The notes under the pieces: generated by a model | Database searches by the model: none | Seen by the model: only the letters and a program-made list of their open reading frames with translations | Told to the model about the DNA's origin: nothing | Program-made: the position numbers and the translations under genes | Assembly (NCBI GenBank): GCA_027483665.1 | Contig: JAIXUC010000041.1 | Span: 83,228 to 147,227 of the forward strand | Reading direction: 5' to 3' | DNA length: 64,000 nt | DNA from: Comamonadaceae bacterium | GTDB lineage: Bacteria > Pseudomonadota > Gammaproteobacteria > Burkholderiales > Burkholderiaceae_C | Part shown: piece after piece, positions 29,741-39,098 of the stretch | How positions within the stretch are numbered: the first letter of the stretch is position 1 | Layout: each line of letters starts with the position of its first letter

Positions 29741-30298
29741 ATGGCATTGAAACCAGTTGGGCTCCTTGGACTGCTGGACGCTCTTGCAAGCACGCTAGAA
29801 GCAAAAATCCACCCGCCTGGTTGGCTGACCGATGAAGCCACCAGGCGTTTGTTGATTTTGTTCAATCACATCTTGCTTCAAGAGCCATTGGCTGGCGAGC
29901 GCCTAAGTCGTCAATCGGGCCGCAGCATTCAATTGCAATGGCGAGAGCAAAAACTGAGAGTCCGTATCAGTGCAGCAGGGCTTTTCGAAGTGTGTGACGA
30001 AGCGTCCGAGCCCGATCTAACGGTGCAAGTAACGCAGGCACAGCCTTCTGAACTTGCTGCTGCCTTGATGGCGGGTTCGAAGCCTCAGGTGCGAATCGAG
30101 GGTGATGTGCAACTCGCGGCAGACCTCAACTGGATAGTCGACCATGTTCGGTGGGATGTCGAGCACGATCTATCTCGTTTGATTGGTGATGCGCCGGCTC
30201 ACACCCTCGTAGCAGTAGGGAAACAAGTTCTACCTGCACTGCGCCAATTCGCGGCCATGGCCTCGCGGCGTTTTGTGTCTCCAATGCGCGGCGGGTAA
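29741..30298 (+). CDS. ubiJ: Ubiquinone biosynthesis accessory factor UbiJ (SCP2 domain)
   Basis: 185 residues. The SCP2-like domain appears as LNHILLQEPLAGERLSRQSGRSIQL...LRVRISAAGLFEV, followed by MAGSKPQVRIEGDVQLAADLNWIVDHVRWDVEHDLSRLIGD. UbiJ with UbiK is thought to hold the lipid substrate for the Ubi complex. It sits 12 bases upstream of ubiB. Confidence 0.9.
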   Translation: MALKPVGLLGLLDALASTLEAKIHPPGWLTDEATRRLLILFNHILLQEPLAGERLSRQSGRSIQLQWREQKLRVRISAAGLFEVCDEASEPDLTVQVTQAQPSELAAALMAGSKPQVRIEGDVQLAADLNWIVDHVRWDVEHDLSRLIGDAPAHTLVAVGKQVLPALRQFAAMASRRFVSPMRGG

Positions 30299-30310
30299 GG
30301 TATTGGCCCC

Positions 30311-31885
30311 ATGAGCCGAATGTTCCGGGGTGGGTTCATCCTGTGGGTGGTGCTGCGGTACGGCTTAGACGAGCTGCTGCTTACCAGCTTCAGCAGGCCT
30401 TGGCTCCACACCGTGGCGCGGGTTTTGTCCGTAGGTCGTGACCTCAGAGCCCCGCCAGGCCAGCGACTTCGCGAAGCCCTGGAAAGGCTGGGGCCGATCT
30501 TTGTGAAGTTCGGACAGATGTTGTCCACGCGCAGAGACTTGTTGCGCCCAGACATTGCCGACGAGCTGGCGCGCCTGCAAGATCAAGTACCGCCTTTCGA
30601 CTCGGATTTATCGATTCGCTGCATCGAAAAAGCGTTGGGAAAGCCCATAGACCAGCTCTTTGTTGCCTTCGATCGCCAGCCGGTGGCGAGCGCTTCGATT
30701 GCCCAAGTGCACTTTGCGCTCTTGCGAAATCGCGATGGCAGTGTCCGCGAAGCCGCTGTGAAAGTACTGCGCCCAGGCATGCTGCCGGCGATCGAAAAAG
30801 ATTTGGCGCTGATGAGAATGATGGCGGGTTGGGTGGAGAGTCTTTCGGCAGACGGTAAGAGATTGAAGCCACGCGAGGTGGTGGGCGAATTTGACAAGTA
30901 CCTGCACGACGAGCTGGACCTCTTGCGGGAGGCGTCCAGCGCGGCGCAGTTGCGGCGCAACATGTCAGGCTTGGATCTGGTGCTCATTCCGGAAATGTTC
31001 TGGGATCACTGCACCGCAGAAGTGTTGGTGATGGAGCGCATGAATGGTGTCCCTATCAGCCAAGTGGAGCGGCTGCGAGATGCTGGCGTTGACTTGAAGC
31101 AGTTGGCGCGGGACGGCGTCACCATATTCTTTACCCAAGTATTTCGGGACGGCTTTTTTCACGCCGATATGCATCCGGGAAACATTCAGGTGAGCTTGGC
31201 ACCAGACTCTTTTGGGCGCTACATATCGCTGGACTTCGGCATCGTCGGCACCCTGACCGAGTTCGATAAAGAATACCTGGCGCAGAATTTCACCGCTTTC
31301 TTCCGACGCAACTACAAACGCGTGGCTGAGTTGCACATCGAGTCCGGCTGGGTGCCAGCCAGCACCCGTGTAGATGAACTGGAGTCAGCCATACGCGCGG
31401 TTTGTGAGCCTTACTTTGACCGTCCGCTCAAAGAAATTTCTTTGGGCTTGGTTTTGATGCGGCTCTTCCAGACTTCGCGGCGGTTCCAGGTGGAAATCCA
31501 GCCGCAGTTGGTCTTGCTGCAAAAGACCTTGCTGAACATCGAGGGCTTGGGGCGTCAGTTGGACCCAGACCTTGACCTCTGGAGCACCGCCAAGCCATTT
31601 TTGGAGCGCTGGATGATCGAGCAAGTGGGGCCCCAAAAGCTCTTTCATCAGCTGCGCGATCAAGCGCCTGTTTATGCCAAGCTAGTCCCCGAGCTTCCGC
31701 GTTTGCTTCAACAGTACTTGCTGCGCGGTTCAGAGGCGAGCAGCAAGCAAGCCACACGGGTTGAAGAACTCCTTCTTGAGCAAAGGCGAACCAATCGCCT
31801 GTTGCAGGCCCTGCTCTATGCTTTTTTCGGCTTTGCGCTGGGCTTGGTTTTGTTGCAGATATACCTTCGGGTGCGCCTGTTCTGA
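30311..31885 (+). CDS. ubiB: Ubiquinone biosynthesis kinase-like protein UbiB
   Basis: 524 residues of the ABC1/ADCK atypical kinase family. The family KxGQ motif is in [18 protein letters not shown], the Ala-rich loop analogue is [12 protein letters not shown], and the catalytic-loop region [14 protein letters not shown] and metal Asp in [11 protein letters not shown] are intact. C-terminal hydrophobic helix ([20 protein letters not shown]) anchors it in the membrane. It supports ubiquinone assembly in aerobic cells. Confidence 0.96.
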   Translation: MSRMFRGGFILWVVLRYGLDELLLTSFSRPWLHTVARVLSVGRDLRAPPGQRLREALERLGPIFVKFGQMLSTRRDLLRPDIADELARLQDQVPPFDSDLSIRCIEKALGKPIDQLFVAFDRQPVASASIAQVHFALLRNRDGSVREAAVKVLRPGMLPAIEKDLALMRMMAGWVESLSADGKRLKPREVVGEFDKYLHDELDLLREASSAAQLRRNMSGLDLVLIPEMFWDHCTAEVLVMERMNGVPISQVERLRDAGVDLKQLARDGVTIFFTQVFRDGFFHADMHPGNIQVSLAPDSFGRYISLDFGIVGTLTEFDKEYLAQNFTAFFRRNYKRVAELHIESGWVPASTRVDELESAIRAVCEPYFDRPLKEISLGLVLMRLFQTSRRFQVEIQPQLVLLQKTLLNIEGLGRQLDPDLDLWSTAKPFLERWMIEQVGPQKLFHQLRDQAPVYAKLVPELPRLLQQYLLRGSEASSKQATRVEELLLEQRRTNRLLQALLYAFFGFALGLVLLQIYLRVRLF

Positions 31886-31942
31886 TCGACGGGTGCCCTC
31901 CTATACTCAAAGGCTTTGCTCGCCTACGCTCAGCATTGCCTT

Positions 31943-32347
31943 ATGCCCATCTACGCCTACAAGTGTGATTCCTGCGGGCACACGCTGGAACTGCTCCAGA
32001 AGATGTCCGACTCTCCAGCGCGCGACTGCCCCAGCTGTGGAGCGGCAACTCTGGTTAAACAGGTGACTGCGGCTGGGTTTCAGTTGAAGGGTTCTGGCTG
32101 GTACGTCACTGACTTCCGCGGCGGGCAGTCAGCAAAATCGGCACCCGACAAAGCTGCTGAGAGCGGCGCGGACGAACTTGCTGGCAAAGCAGGTGAGCCC
32201 TCCGGCTCTTCACCGCCTGCTGAAGTTAGCGCTCCAAAAGCTTCTGAAAATTCCAGTGGCTCATCGTCTGCAGCACCAGCCCCAAGCGGCGGAAGTGCCG
32301 AAGTCAAGTCAGTACCCGCCGTGAAGTCCGGGCCAACTGGTCAATGA
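31943..32347 (+). CDS. FmdB-type zinc-ribbon protein
   Basis: 134 residues from ATG 31943. The N-terminal zinc ribbon is MPIYAYKCDSCGHTLELLQKM...DCPSCGAATLVKQ, with two Cys-x-x-Cys knuckles, followed by KGSGWYVTDF. The rest is a low-complexity Ser/Ala/Gly/Pro/Lys tail. The family is possibly regulatory but no specific role is proven. Frequently upstream of DUF502 and aspS in this group, as here. Confidence 0.9.
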   Translation: MPIYAYKCDSCGHTLELLQKMSDSPARDCPSCGAATLVKQVTAAGFQLKGSGWYVTDFRGGQSAKSAPDKAAESGADELAGKAGEPSGSSPPAEVSAPKASENSSGSSSAAPAPSGGSAEVKSVPAVKSGPTGQ

Positions 32348-32396
32348 CGTCCTCGCTCTGACGGCAGCACCTTTCGCCCAACAGACCCACTCCCTC

Positions 32397-33044
32397 GTGC
32401 ACCTCAAAAAATACTTGATCACGGGCCTCCTGGTTTGGCTCCCACTGGCCATCACGGTTTACGTGTTGCTGTGGCTGGTTGGCGTGCTCGATGGGGTTTT
32501 TGTCGCAGTGATCGAGGCGCTGTTGGCAGTTTTGCCAGAAACCTCTGCAACACAAACTTGGGCACTGAAGCTCCGATCAGCCCATGGCTTGGGCGTCTTG
32601 GCTGTGTTGCTGACTCTGTTCGTCACAGGAGCCCTTGTTTCCAACGTAGCGGGGCGCTGGTGGGTCAAGCAATGGGATCGTCTATTCACCACCATCCCCA
32701 TCGTCAAGTCGATCTACACCAGTGTCAAAAAGGTGTCGGACACGCTGTTTTCAAGCACAGGCAACGCTTTTCGTACCGCTGTCTTGGTGCAGTACCCAAG
32801 ACCTGGGACTTGGACCATTGCTTTTCAAACGGGCGTGCCGTCGGGTGAGGTGGCGCAACACCTGCCAAATGATTGCATCAGTGTGTACGTGCCCACCACC
32901 CCCAACCCCACCAGCGGGTTCTTCTTGATGGTGCCCCGCTCTGATGTCGTCGAACTGAAAATGAGCGTAGACGAGGCGCTGACCTACGTTATTTCCATGG
33001 GTGCAGTAGCGCCCGTGCCTGCCACCCCTTCGCTCAAGCGCTGA
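32397..33044 (+). CDS. DUF502 membrane protein
   Basis: 215 residues from a GTG at 32397. Two N-terminal membrane helices ([23 protein letters not shown] and [17 protein letters not shown]) precede the DUF502 core [21 protein letters not shown] and the family C-terminal block [17 protein letters not shown]. Its function is unknown. It lies 19 bases before aspS. Confidence 0.9.
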   Translation: MHLKKYLITGLLVWLPLAITVYVLLWLVGVLDGVFVAVIEALLAVLPETSATQTWALKLRSAHGLGVLAVLLTLFVTGALVSNVAGRWWVKQWDRLFTTIPIVKSIYTSVKKVSDTLFSSTGNAFRTAVLVQYPRPGTWTIAFQTGVPSGEVAQHLPNDCISVYVPTTPNPTSGFFLMVPRSDVVELKMSVDEALTYVISMGAVAPVPATPSLKR

Positions 33045-33063
33045 CTCTGTTTGTGAGATCTGT

Positions 33064-34887
33064 ATGTCCCCGTCTGTAATCCAACCTTCCCCCATGCGCT
33101 CGCACTACTGCGGCAGCGTCACCGAAGCCCTTCAGGGCCAAATCGTCTCCTTGTGTGGCTGGGTCAACCGCCGCCGCGACCATGGTGGCGTGATCTTTGT
33201 CGATCTGCGCGATCGAGAAGGAACGGTACAAGTGGTTTGCGACCCAGACCGCCCGGATATGTTTGCCCAAGCGGAAGATTTGCGAAACGAGTTCTGCGTG
33301 CGTGTTGTGGGCCTCGTCAGGGCGCGTCCTGCAGGCACCACCAACGACCAGATCAAGAGCGGAAAGATTGAGGTGCTTTGTCACGCGCTGACCGTGCTGA
33401 ACGCTTCGGTGACGCCGCCCTTCCAAATTGACGACGACAACCTGTCGGAAACAACACGCCTAACGCACCGGGTGTTAGACCTTCGCCGGCCCTACATGCA
33501 GCACAACCTCATGCTGCGCTACCGCGTGGCCATGGAAGTGCGCAAGTTCTTGGATTCCAATGGTTTTGTCGATATCGAAACGCCAATGCTCACCAAGAGC
33601 ACCCCCGAGGGCGCGCGCGACTACCTCGTTCCGAGCCGCGTTCACGACGGGCAGTTCTTTGCACTACCGCAATCGCCCCAACTGTTTAAACAACTGCTCA
33701 TGGTGGCGGGCTTCGATCGTTACTACCAAATCACCAAGTGCTTCCGCGACGAAGACTTGCGCGCCGACCGTCAGCCCGAGTTCACGCAGATCGACATCGA
33801 AACGTCCTTTATGGGCGAGGAAGAGATTCGCCACCTGTTCCAGCACATGATCACGCAAGTGTTCAAGACAGTGCTCGACGCGGACTTGGGTCAGTTCCCC
33901 GTGATGGCGTACTCAGAAGCCATGCATCGTTTTGGCTCCGACAAGCCAGACCTTCGCGTGAAGCTTGAGTTCACTGAACTCACCGATGTCATGACAGACG
34001 TCGATTTCAAGGTCTTTTCTGTGCCGGCCAATGCCAAAGGTGGCCGAGTCGTGGCACTGCGGGTGCCGGGTGCCGCAACCGAAGGCGCGGGACTGAGCCG
34101 CGGCGAGATCGACGCTTACACAGAGTTCGTCAAGATCTACGGGGCCAAGGGCTTGGCGTGGATCAAGGTCAACGAGTGCACCAAGGGTCGCGAAGGCTTG
34201 CAAAGCCCCATTGTGAAAAATCTGCACGATCGCGCCATCGCCCAGCTTTTGGAGCGCACCGGCGCACAGGACGGGGACTTGCTGTTCTTCGGAGCCGACA
34301 AAGCAAAGGTCGTCAACGACGCCATCGGCGCGCTACGCATCAAGATCGGCCACAGCGAATTCGGCCGAAAGAGCGGCTTGTTCGAACACCGCTGGGCCCC
34401 CATGTGGGTGGTTGACTTCCCCATGTTCGAGTTCGACGAAGAAGCACAGCGGTACACCGCGGTTCACCACCCCTTTACCGCGCCCAAAGATGGCCATGAA
34501 GACTGGATGGCCACCGAACCAGAGAAGTGCGTGGCCAAGGGCTACGACATGGTCCTCAATGGCTGGGAAATTGGTGGCGGCTCGGTGCGTATCCACACAG
34601 CAGCGGTGCAACAAAAGGTGTTTGATGCCTTGAAGATCACACCAGAAGAGGCCCAGCAAAAATTCGGCTTTCTTCTGGACGCCTTGCAGTACGGCGCGCC
34701 GCCGCACGGCGGGCTGGCTTTTGGTCTAGACCGTATCGTCACCCTCATGACAGGAGCCGAGTCCATTCGCGACGTGATCGCTTTCCCCAAAACCCAGCGC
34801 GCACAGTGCTTGCTGACGCAAGCGCCGAGTCCGGTGGATGAAAAGCAATTGCGCGAACTGCACATTCGTTTGCGCAACACGCCCTGA
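33064..34887 (+). CDS. aspS: Aspartate-tRNA ligase
   Basis: 607 residues, bacterial type. The N-terminal OB fold reads [24 protein letters not shown], class II motif 2 is [20 protein letters not shown], the bacterial GAD insertion is present in the middle, and motif 3 is [13 protein letters not shown]. It charges tRNA-Asp. The start ATG leads [19 protein letters not shown]; the Met at residue 11 is an alternative. It is convergent with the DUF1841 gene, leaving two bases between stops. Confidence 0.96.
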   Translation: MSPSVIQPSPMRSHYCGSVTEALQGQIVSLCGWVNRRRDHGGVIFVDLRDREGTVQVVCDPDRPDMFAQAEDLRNEFCVRVVGLVRARPAGTTNDQIKSGKIEVLCHALTVLNASVTPPFQIDDDNLSETTRLTHRVLDLRRPYMQHNLMLRYRVAMEVRKFLDSNGFVDIETPMLTKSTPEGARDYLVPSRVHDGQFFALPQSPQLFKQLLMVAGFDRYYQITKCFRDEDLRADRQPEFTQIDIETSFMGEEEIRHLFQHMITQVFKTVLDADLGQFPVMAYSEAMHRFGSDKPDLRVKLEFTELTDVMTDVDFKVFSVPANAKGGRVVALRVPGAATEGAGLSRGEIDAYTEFVKIYGAKGLAWIKVNECTKGREGLQSPIVKNLHDRAIAQLLERTGAQDGDLLFFGADKAKVVNDAIGALRIKIGHSEFGRKSGLFEHRWAPMWVVDFPMFEFDEEAQRYTAVHHPFTAPKDGHEDWMATEPEKCVAKGYDMVLNGWEIGGGSVRIHTAAVQQKVFDALKITPEEAQQKFGFLLDALQYGAPPHGGLAFGLDRIVTLMTGAESIRDVIAFPKTQRAQCLLTQAPSPVDEKQLRELHIRLRNTP

Positions 34888-34889
34888 CC

Positions 34890-35324
34890 TCAATCTCCCG
34901 TGGCCAACCGCTGTATGGCGTCGATGTAGGCGTCGGCGTCAGGCGCTTGGCCCGAGCGTTGGCTCTCCCAAAGCATGCGGCCCAAGCATTCCATGGCCTC
35001 GTGATGCGCAGCATGCAGATCATTGCGGCGTGCGGCCAACAGCTCTACTGCCTGGCGAATGCCTTTCGGTTGATCGATAGAGCACTGCTCGCTCAAACTG
35101 AGGTGCATCGACAGGTGCAAAAACGGGTTGACTTGCCCGGCTTCACCGCCGTACTCACGGGCTACAGCCGCCTCAGCATCGTGCAGCGCTGATCGGTATT
35201 CGGGGTGCTCATCGATCCACTGACCGGCCAAGGCTTCTATCGGCTGCATAGGCTCGCCCCGGGTTTGTTTGGCAAGAACGGCACAGAAGAAACGACGGAC
35301 GTCGGCAGTGGATGGCTGAAACAT
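34890..35324 (-). CDS. DUF1841 family protein
   Basis: 144 residues from ATG at 35324; the frame continues upstream but the family starts at MFQPSTADVRRFFCAVL. Conserved blocks: LTPLEAL-like QPIEALAGQWIDEHPEY, and NPFLHLSMHLSLSEQCSIDQPKGIR. The family is common in betaproteobacteria; its function is unknown. It is divergent from the ParA-like gene. Confidence 0.88.
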   Translation of the reverse strand: MFQPSTADVRRFFCAVLAKQTRGEPMQPIEALAGQWIDEHPEYRSALHDAEAAVAREYGGEAGQVNPFLHLSMHLSLSEQCSIDQPKGIRQAVELLAARRNDLHAAHHEAMECLGRMLWESQRSGQAPDADAYIDAIQRLATGD

Positions 35325-35429
35325 CGTGGGATTTTCGTTGTTCAGCAGCAAGCTACCATGGTCAGTAATACCCAGTCTTGATACGCAAGCTTTGGCCAAG
35401 CGGCCATTCATTGAGCAAGGAGCGTGACC

Positions 35430-36047
35430 ATGCCAGTCGTCGTTGTTGCCAATCCAAAAGGCGGGGTGGGCAAGTCCACTCTCTCCACCCAGATCGCGGG
35501 CTATTACGCGAACCAAGGACACGCGGTGATGCTGGGCGACGTCGACCGGCAGCAGTCCACCCGGCTCTGGCTTGGTTTGCGTCCGCCGTCGCTGGCCCCC
35601 ATCGCGACGTGGGATGTCAATGCAGACATGATCGTCAAGCCGCCCAAGGGCACGACACACGTCGTGCTGGACACGCCCGCCGGCTTGCACGGTTGGCGGT
35701 TCAAGGACGTTCTAAAAATGGCTGACCGGATCCTCGTTCCCTTGCAGCCCAGCGTATTCGATATTTTTGCAACCAAGGCCTTTATCGACGACCTCTTGGA
35801 GCAGCGCAAAGAGCAGGGTGTGCATATTGGCCTGGTGGGTATGCGGGTCGATAGCCGAACGATTGCTGCAGACAAGCTCGCGGAGTTCATCGCCACGCTG
35901 GGACTGCCCGCCTTGGGCACGCTTCGCAACACGCAGCTTTACGTACAGCTTGCAGCTCGCGGACTCACGCTGTTTGACATGCCACCTGCACGCGTGGAGC
36001 GTGATCTGGCGCAATGGGCTCCCATTTGCCAGTGGCTAGACACCTGA
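35430..36047 (+). CDS. ParA/Soj-family ATPase without a ParB partner
   Basis: 205 residues from ATG 35430 with AAGGAG seven bases upstream. Deviant Walker A is NPKGGVGKSTLSTQIAGYYA; the Walker B-like strand is HVVLDTPAGLHGW, and the shortened switch is GDVDRQQSTR. No parB or centromere-like sites were seen nearby. Such orphan ParA proteins position protein clusters or act in unknown roles. It is followed on the opposite strand by trmL. Confidence 0.85.
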   Translation: MPVVVVANPKGGVGKSTLSTQIAGYYANQGHAVMLGDVDRQQSTRLWLGLRPPSLAPIATWDVNADMIVKPPKGTTHVVLDTPAGLHGWRFKDVLKMADRILVPLQPSVFDIFATKAFIDDLLEQRKEQGVHIGLVGMRVDSRTIAADKLAEFIATLGLPALGTLRNTQLYVQLAARGLTLFDMPPARVERDLAQWAPICQWLDT

Positions 36048-36089
36048 TAGGTGCCCGAGCCCGAGGGTGGGCGATGCAAGCTGACCGCA

Positions 36090-36581
36090 CTAAGCCACCT
36101 CGGCAGGCCCTTCGTCAGACCCATCAAAGCCTTGCTGGCGCCACGCTTCAAAGACCGTGACTGCCACGGCGTTCGACAGGTTCAGGCAGCGCTGGCCGCG
36201 CTGCATGGGCAAACGCAGCTTTTGCTGGTCCGCAAAGTGCGCCAGCACCGGTTTGGGCAAGCCGCTGGTTTCGCAGCCAAACACCAACCAATCGCCAGCT
36301 TGCCAAAGGTGCTGAAAGACTTGGCTGTGCCCGCGCGTGGTGAGCGCGAACATACGGGCGGGATCGGGCTTGTGCGTCTCCAGCAGCGCACTCCAAGTGG
36401 CGTGGCGCCGCACCGTGGCGTGTTCGTGGTAGTCAAGCCCTGCTCGGCGAAGCAGACGGTCGTCCATCGAAAACCCCAAGGGCTCTACCAAGTGAAGTTG
36501 GCAGCCCGTGTTGGCAGCCAGACGAATGACGTTGCCCGTGTTGGGCGGTATTTCCGGATGAACCAAAACGATGTGGAACAT
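36090..36581 (-). CDS. trmL: tRNA (cytidine(34)-2'-O)-methyltransferase TrmL
   Basis: 163 residues from ATG 36581. SPOUT knot motifs are clear: [21 protein letters not shown] at the N-terminus, [16 protein letters not shown] (motif 2) and [20 protein letters not shown] (motif 3). It methylates the wobble ribose of tRNA-Leu isoacceptors. It is downstream of comF in the same direction, 18 bases apart. Confidence 0.94.
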   Translation of the reverse strand: MFHIVLVHPEIPPNTGNVIRLAANTGCQLHLVEPLGFSMDDRLLRRAGLDYHEHATVRRHATWSALLETHKPDPARMFALTTRGHSQVFQHLWQAGDWLVFGCETSGLPKPVLAHFADQQKLRLPMQRGQRCLNLSNAVAVTVFEAWRQQGFDGSDEGPAEVA

Positions 36582-36599
36582 GGCGCTGTGCGTATGCAC

Positions 36600-37382
36600 T
36601 TAATTGAACAACGGGGAGCTTGTATCAAACCGTTCGTCGCTCGGCTCTGATCTGGCGACAACTGCCACATCCACCGCGGCTGCGCCCGCCGCCAGCAGCG
36701 CCGCAGTGCAAGCGGCGGCAGTGCCGCCGCTGGTCATCACGTCGTCGATCAGCAAAACGCGTCTTCCTTGGACGAGCACGGCTTGCGTGGGTGACACCAC
36801 CAATGCGCCCTTCAGGTTGGAGAGGCGTTGGTCAAGCCGAAGTCCGTGCTGAAGCGGCGTTTCGCGAATCTTGCGCAGCGAATGGTTCAGTAGCTGGCCA
36901 GGTGCCAGGCAGCGCGCCAGCAATAAGGCGTGGTTGAAACCCCGTTCGCGAAGCCTGCTGGGTGAGGATGGAGCGGCCACCACGACTTGCGCCCTACGCA
37001 CCAGCGCTTGCCAGCCCTCGGTACTGCGCACGAGCTGTGCCAAGGGCTCTGCCCAGCCAGGTTGCTGATGGAACTTCAGTTGTGCCAAACACCTGTTCCA
37101 TGGGTAAGCGTAGGGCACAGCGGCCAGAGCGTTTTGCCACAGCGGTGGGATGCGCTGGCACGCGAAGCACACGCTGCCTGTCATCGCGGGAGAAAGGCTC
37201 AACGCGCAGCGTGCACACCGGGCGCGTGGTTTGAAAAAAAGGCTGTGGCACTCTGCACACAGGCGGTCGGTCGGCCAAGCGTGGCATGCCAGACAACGCG
37301 ACGGCAGCTTGAGTTGGCTGACCCGCCTTCTCCACCAAAGTCCTGCGCCAAGGTCTTCGGAGTCTGTGCTGACCATTTTCAT
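36600..37382 (-). CDS. comF: ComF family phosphoribosyltransferase-like protein
   Basis: 260 residues from ATG 37382; the Met at 37376 is an alternative and the frame is open much further upstream without conservation. An N-terminal double zinc-ribbon (CLACHAWPTDRLCAECH, CARCALSLSPAMTGSVCFAC) precedes a type I PRTase fold with the PRPP loop VLLIDDVMTSGGTAAAC and LRERGFNHALLLAR. Homologues act in DNA uptake. It is divergent from the BioC-like gene. Confidence 0.9.
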   Translation of the reverse strand: MKMVSTDSEDLGAGLWWRRRVSQLKLPSRCLACHAWPTDRLCAECHSLFFKPRARCARCALSLSPAMTGSVCFACQRIPPLWQNALAAVPYAYPWNRCLAQLKFHQQPGWAEPLAQLVRSTEGWQALVRRAQVVVAAPSSPSRLRERGFNHALLLARCLAPGQLLNHSLRKIRETPLQHGLRLDQRLSNLKGALVVSPTQAVLVQGRRVLLIDDVMTSGGTAAACTAALLAAGAAAVDVAVVARSEPSDERFDTSSPLFN

Positions 37383-37474
37383 CTGATCAATATACTGACC
37401 CGAGCCGATTGGTGGGCTCGAGCAATGTCCGCAGAATGGTCGCCAGCCCGACTGAAAGTTCTTGGCCGTAACTC

Positions 37475-38398
37475 GTGTCGACGCCCCATCTTCCCCCAAC
37501 AATTGACCCGATTGCCGCACTTCGTTGGCAGGCAAGGGTCCCCGAGACAGCGGCGTGGCTGCATGCGGAAATTGGTCGAAGAATGGCCGATCGTTTGGTC
37601 TGGATTCGCCAACAGCCAAAGCACTGGATGCATTGGCAGCCCTTGAGTGACGGCCCTGAGGTCCATCAAATGGTGGCCCGCAACTACCCCGGTGCCACAG
37701 CCGTATTGGTTCAGACAAACGCCGACCGGTGGAGTCGTCGTTTGAGTGGTCTCAGTGGGTCGTGGTGGAAGCCTTCGCGCTGGCGCAGCCGAAAGCTCGT
37801 CTGTCTGCCTGAACAAAGCCTGTCCCCGGTCGGCATGTTGTGGGCCAACCTGATGCTGCACACCAGCGCCGACCCACAGGCCTTGCTCAAACGATGGAGC
37901 GAACTCGTTTTACCGGGCGGGTTCCTGATGCTGTCTTGCTTGGGGCCCGACACTTTGCGCGAATGGCGAGACGTGTGCACCGAGTTGGGTTGGCCGCCTC
38001 CAGCGCATGCGTTCACGGACATGCACGACTGGGGAGACATGTTGCTCCAAGCCGGGTTCGCAGAGCCTGTCATGGACATGGAGCGTTTCACATTGACTTT
38101 CGATTCCCCCGAGCGGCTGTTGCAGGAACTGCGAGGTCTCGGGCGCAATTTGCACATCGCTCGGTTTTCAGCCTTGCGCGGCAAGCACTGGCACGCTGAA
38201 CTGAAGGAACATCTCGCGAAACGCTTAAGGGACCCACAGTCAGGCCGCCTGACTTTCACCGTAGAAGTGACCTACGGCCACGCTTTCAAATCAGCTGCTA
38301 ATCAACCGCGAACCCCATCTGATGATGCTTTCAGCCTGACCTTGGAGGCTGTGCGAGCGAAGCTTCCCCGTCATTCAAAAGGGCTGCGAGGTGGGTAA
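37475..38398 (+). CDS. BioC-like methyltransferase-fold protein lacking SAM motif I
   Basis: 307 residues from a GTG at 37475. The C-terminal two-thirds resemble malonyl-ACP methyltransferase BioC: MLWANLMLHTSADPQALLKRWSELVLPGGFLMLSCLGPDTLREWR, HAFTDMHDWGDMLLQAGFAEPVMDMERFTLTF and LRGLGRNLHIARF. The expected glycine-rich SAM loop (VLDLGCGTG type) is missing; the equivalent stretch reads HWMHWQPLSDGPEVHQMVARN. Activity is therefore doubtful. No other biotin gene is nearby. It is divergent from comF with 92 bases between. Confidence 0.75.
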   Translation: MSTPHLPPTIDPIAALRWQARVPETAAWLHAEIGRRMADRLVWIRQQPKHWMHWQPLSDGPEVHQMVARNYPGATAVLVQTNADRWSRRLSGLSGSWWKPSRWRSRKLVCLPEQSLSPVGMLWANLMLHTSADPQALLKRWSELVLPGGFLMLSCLGPDTLREWRDVCTELGWPPPAHAFTDMHDWGDMLLQAGFAEPVMDMERFTLTFDSPERLLQELRGLGRNLHIARFSALRGKHWHAELKEHLAKRLRDPQSGRLTFTVEVTYGHAFKSAANQPRTPSDDAFSLTLEAVRAKLPRHSKGLRGG

Positions 38399-38571
38399 AA
38401 GTACTGTCTGAGCAGTGGTCAGGCTTGGTCCGCGGCGCGCTACACTCGCACCACATTTTTTTAGGGTATTTTCCCGGTAGAGATGTCGCTACAGCACCGA
38501 GCGGGCGGGCAGCGCGTCTTGAGTGTTGTGTCGCGGCAGACACAAGCCAGGTGTTTCAGCGATTGGCCAAC

Positions 38572-39039
38572 ATGGTGTTTCGTTTCGCTACGGTGAATGG
38601 GCCTCACGTGCAGTGGTTCCTCAGGCGTAACTGCTCAGTCAAGCCTGGCCAGTTGGCACTGCTTTACGCATCTATCTGCGCGGTCTCTTTAGGAATCGGC
38701 ACTTTCTTCTGGTTCCAAGGTGCGCATTTGGTGTTGCCGTTTGCGTCCTTGGAGATCGCCGTGGTCGGGGTCGCTTTTCTGATGTACGCGCGCCACGCGA
38801 CGGACGGCGAAAAAATCCTTCTTAACGGCCCGCACTTGGTGGTCGAGTTGGAGCATGGCGGCCGGTTGGAGCGTGCCGAGTTCAGTCGTGAGTGGGTCCG
38901 GGTTGAGCCCTGTGCGGGCGACACCTCCTTGATTGAAGTGTCTGCGCAGGGGCGCCGTGTTCAAGTCGGGCGCTTCGTTCGCCCAGAGCTCCGATCCGCT
39001 CTAGCCAGAGAGATTCGCATGGCCCTGCGAGAAGCTTGA
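38572..39039 (+). CDS. DUF2244 membrane protein
   Basis: 155 residues from ATG 38572; the frame is open further upstream but the conserved part begins here (FRFATVNGPHVQWFLRRNCSVKPGQL). Two adjacent membrane helices are visible (LYASICAVSLGIGTFFW and PFASLEIAVVGVAFLMYA). A C-terminal soluble part contains FSREWVRVE. DUF2244 genes regularly precede cytochrome oxidase operons in this order. The ~170 bases upstream hold no gene and probably contain the promoter. Confidence 0.88.
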   Translation: MVFRFATVNGPHVQWFLRRNCSVKPGQLALLYASICAVSLGIGTFFWFQGAHLVLPFASLEIAVVGVAFLMYARHATDGEKILLNGPHLVVELEHGGRLERAEFSREWVRVEPCAGDTSLIEVSAQGRRVQVGRFVRPELRSALAREIRMALREA

Positions 39040-39098
39040 CAATGCAGGCTCGGCGGGGCGTCCTTGTGGTTCAGTAGAAGTGTGTGCAGGAAGACAGG

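Noticed and set aside
35325..35690. N-terminal extension of the DUF1841 protein
   Set aside because: It would be antisense to the ParA gene and is not part of the family.
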